Below are positions 16,401 through 17,620 of a stretch of 17,620 nt of DNA, piece after piece; the first letter of the stretch is position 1; each line of letters begins with the position of its first letter. This stretch comes from Thermoleophilia bacterium. Its GTDB lineage: Bacteria > Actinomycetota > Thermoleophilia > Gaiellales > SKUG01. Position numbers and translations under genes: made by a program. The notes below the pieces were generated by a model. The model was not told the DNA's origin. It searched no databases and saw only the letters and a list, made by a program, of their open reading frames with translations. Location: NCBI GenBank assembly GCA_020438525.1, contig JAGQUL010000067.1:1-17620 (forward strand), read 5' to 3'.

Positions 16401-16490
16401 CGGCGGGCGAGCGCGCGGTCGCGGTGACCGCCACGGCAACCGCTCCTGCCGATGTCGATACGGGCAACGACGCGGCATCGATTCGGATGA
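13130..16490 (+). repeat. Nine DUF11-like protein modules with a conserved cysteine pair
   Basis: Each module ends with two cysteines 8 to 11 residues apart, followed by a Gly-containing turn and a V-x-V strand. First-Cys codons are at 13238, 13607, 13970, 14345, 14786, 15176, 15533, 15926 and 16310, giving a period of 357 to 441 bases (119 to 147 codons). Six of the nine pairs are Cys-X8-Cys. Modules 4, 6 and 8 share Cys-Thr-Leu-Gly-Asp. The repeats are conserved at protein level only; I see no long identical DNA repeat. Confidence 0.75.
13454..13456 (+). other. In-frame TAA interrupting the secreted repeat-protein frame
   Basis: This TAA is the only stop in frame 2 between the ATG at 12962 and base 17620. 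Frame and repeat spacing are the same on both sides. One substitution (for example to CAA, Gln) would restore a continuous protein of at least 1,553 codons. A nonsense mutation, a sequencing or assembly error, and programmed readthrough are all possible. Confidence 0.8.
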
Positions 16491-17620
16491 TCGGGACCAG
16501 CCCGCATCTCGTCGGTGGCGTGCCGAGCGTTCCGTTCGCCGCCACCAAGGCGGGGCAGAACACGCTGCACGACGTGCCGGTCGTGAACGACGGCGTAGCG
16601 CCGCAGCGGATCATCAGCATGTCGATCACCGGTGCGGATGCCGCGCGCTACACGCTCGAGCAGCCGTGCGACGGCGTGCTTGCACCCGGCGAGCAGTGCA
16701 CCGCGCAGGTGCGGTTCCAGCCGCTCGCCGCGGGCTCGAACGCCGCGACGCTCGAGGTGCGGGGCCAGCTCGACGAGCTGCTGGGAAGCATCGATCTGTC
16801 CGCGGTCGTGCCCGACGCCGGCTCCACCGTGACGAGCACGAACGTGGCGGCTGGCGGCACGCTCGCAAGCGAAGGCGGCGTGGCGAGCAGCGGCGTGCCG
16901 ATCGTGGTGAGCGTCACGAGCCCGGTCGCGGGCGGGGTGGTGGTCGAGCGGCGCAGCACTCCGGCGAGCGGCGTGCCGTCGGGCTACTCGCTGCTCGGCC
17001 AGGAGGTGCACGTGACCGCGCCGGATGCCGAGTCCAGCGACGCGCCGCTGCGGCTCGTGCTGACGATCGACTCCACCCAGATCCCGGCCGGCACCGACAC
17101 GAGCACGATCCACGTGGTGCGCAACGGCGTGGCTATCACCGCGGCGTGCGCGGGCGACACGGCAGTGCCGAGCCCGTGCGAGCGCTCGCGCGTGACGCTC
17201 GGGGATGGCGACCTGCAGATCACCGTGCTCACGGTGCAGGCATCCGACTGGTCGTTCGGCAAGGACAACGCGACTCCGACGATCCCGGATCCCACCACGA
17301 ACCCCGACGAGACACGACCGCCGGTGAAGCCTGCAGATCCGCTGCCGACCGATCCGCAGCCCGAGTCGACTGCCGCGAACCTGAGCGACGTGTCGAGCAG
17401 CCTCGAGCGGTACCGCTGCTCGAAGTCGATCGGGGTGAAGGTGGGGCGCGCGTACTGGTGCCTGCGCATCAAGGTCCGCGCGCGGCTCGTGGATGCGAGC
17501 GACTCCACCGCCGCGATCGCCGGGCAGCAACTCGTGGTGAGCTACCGAGCGGGCACCAAGACCAAGGTGCTCGGCCGCCCGACCACCGGTGCGACCGGCT
17601 GGGTGCAGCAGCGTGGGAAG
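13463..17620 (+). CDS. Large surface/secreted DUF11-like repeat protein, main part (3' end outside window)
   Basis: An open frame of at least 1,386 codons in the same frame as the signal-peptide fragment, with no stop before the right edge. Nominal start is the ATG at 13463, six bases after the TAA. No ribosome binding site or signal peptide is there, so it is more likely the body of the interrupted gene. Contents in order: eight further DUF11-like modules (to about 16490), each ending in a Cys pair and often Cys-Thr-Leu-Gly-Asp; a choice-of-anchor-D-like (ASPM-SPD2-Hydin type) domain at about 16496-16811 with the hallmark LAPGEQCTAQVRFQPL; a beta-rich region to about 17265; a Pro/Thr/Asp linker (about 17268-17370); and the start of a C-terminal domain with two cysteines. 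These folds form long cell-surface stalks in many Actinomycetota; adhesion or a structural role is inferred. No catalytic motif was seen. The antisense strand is also open over most of this length, an effect of strong G/C third-position bias. Confidence 0.82.
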   Translation, partial: MSASGATSATVTSTVENATNAAATANVTGSLQAGSTGAIASATIGGSACTTTATTIDCTGAVAAGGTSNVLVQLTGVSGNYGVLDLHLAAVGATNDADQSVDRYSDYMINNIGSHRVELYGGYGGSLIGPAVTYRVYFEKPNIAIPGLTLTISAPGAQLNVPATGTFSGCSGGGTATLVCDLSANTDYYAYENLTATVSAATTSLTVEQTMTASGTIWGNDHVNTILEQQLGGDAGLRALLRTGGALKLDGSTTADKTITIGAYNAGTSAATNASAWVDLPTGIVANTGSLPGACSWTAPRVTCTLGDVQPYEYGTVDVPLQVAGSLIGNRRLDVSIDATAGLGATADDTRRGTLYVDSQVGGDDYIAASLQLANPFSSSPSGGLVDRTLQVGERTLVNGYFYRTYPGTYRSASEPMSATFVLPPTLTFVDGEIDNDGARACSAVGQVVTCAVGAPNHYSSLRGSTEYANFELLVQGVSAGTGTIQMIIDDARLATDGGVAFASQFVDVRAAGGGGDLRVKRSSSELTTGAFTDVDVPFDNLTAAAATGASIQFTMPTGASLVDARPSQGTCSVTSASATCTLGDVPAGHSGSVALTISAPSQMHGRMQVAISSSSTDPVSSNNSAEWTLDATTPTTVRVWSSASARTTVGATTTLKVNSDSVGPLYAGDITITYQLPAQVTWVGSATGSCGAVVNSRVACVYTPTEPLWTFETGSISDTIEVTGAVAGTGTIAMWPSQTGATPDPWQSSVATTKVKVSASGARDLVVAVDPPQDPIAFGDRDVVRVAVRNRSNVTATNAVLTVVLPAGLAHTASGGYNDACSPSGSGPTTLTCTLGDLPGGEYASVDVVVQATARPTAPVTAAIAADGVDSTPDDDSAAGTVHVRNVAASGADLRVDGTPRCSAVTGATCIARMVVVNDGSSATTAAALHVAAPTNATISEWRVAGGSCSLTSGALDCELGALASGAQRDVRIAYAITAAGERAVAVTATATAPADVDTGNDAASIRMIGTSPHLVGGVPSVPFAATKAGQNTLHDVPVVNDGVAPQRIISMSITGADAARYTLEQPCDGVLAPGEQCTAQVRFQPLAAGSNAATLEVRGQLDELLGSIDLSAVVPDAGSTVTSTNVAAGGTLASEGGVASSGVPIVVSVTSPVAGGVVVERRSTPASGVPSGYSLLGQEVHVTAPDAESSDAPLRLVLTIDSTQIPAGTDTSTIHVVRNGVAITAACAGDTAVPSPCERSRVTLGDGDLQITVLTVQASDWSFGKDNATPTIPDPTTNPDETRPPVKPADPLPTDPQPESTAANLSDVSSSLERYRCSKSIGVKVGRAYWCLRIKVRARLVDASDSTAAIAGQQLVVSYRAGTKTKVLGRPTTGATGWVQQRGK

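Noticed and set aside
12854..17530. 1,558-codon minus-strand open frame over the secreted repeat protein
   Set aside because: Its product is a monotonous Arg/His/Ala/Val mix with no domain, signal or membrane segment. The plus frame shows a signal peptide, Cys-pair modules and known folds. Long antisense frames are expected under strong G/C third-position bias.
1..17620. CRISPR arrays, tRNA/rRNA genes, insertion sequences, toxin-antitoxin or phage genes
   Set aside because: No regular short direct DNA repeats, RNA-gene-like stretches, transposase motifs or terminal inverted repeats were found, and gene-free space is too small to hide them.

Overview
The window looks like part of a high-GC Gram-positive (actinobacterial) chromosome. 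It carries GTG and ATG starts, 4-base stop/start overlaps, a LytR-CpsA-Psr (LCP) cell-wall ligase-like protein, and a long secreted beta-sandwich repeat protein of a kind common in Actinomycetota. Thermoleophilia or a related deep lineage is possible, but the sequence does not fix the genus. No RNA genes, CRISPR arrays, insertion sequences or integrases were seen, and no gene-free stretch exceeds about 130 bases.

Layout. Bases 1-5998 (+) hold a compact run of three genes: the 3' part of a polytopic membrane protein (GT-C-like) that is open to the left edge, a second polytopic membrane protein, and a GT2-GT4 double glycosyltransferase. Converging on it, with an 11-base tail-to-tail overlap, is the (-) pair 8038-5988. 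This encodes an O-antigen/teichoic-acid type ABC exporter: a Wzm-like permease, then a Wzt-like ATPase with a C-terminal glycan-binding extension. A divergent 87-base spacer leads to the (+) run 8126-11927: a long GT4 glycosyltransferase and two tandem paralogous GT8-like transferases, the first of which has lost its metal-binding residues. An LCP-family gene (12835-11834, -) overlaps the end of the last transferase by 94 bases. A divergent spacer then leads into a very large secreted protein (12962 to beyond the right edge) built of about nine DUF11-like modules plus a choice-of-anchor-D-like domain. Its frame is broken by one in-frame TAA at 13454.

How the genes fit together (inference). 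The glycosyltransferases would build a lipid-linked surface glycan on the inner face of the membrane, Wzm/Wzt would export it, the GT-C-like membrane proteins could decorate it outside, and the LCP protein could attach a glycopolymer to peptidoglycan. No initiating sugar-phosphate transferase or nucleotide-sugar biosynthesis gene is in view, so the cluster probably continues to the left.

G/C use at third codon positions appears to rise at about 10.1 kb, from the exporter/GT cluster to the tandem GT8-like, LCP and secreted-protein genes. This suggests two blocks of different history. The most notable observations are the nonsense-interrupted secreted protein, the degenerate GT8-like paralogue, and the 94-base antisense overlap of two coding ends. 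None of these amounts to a clearly new system.
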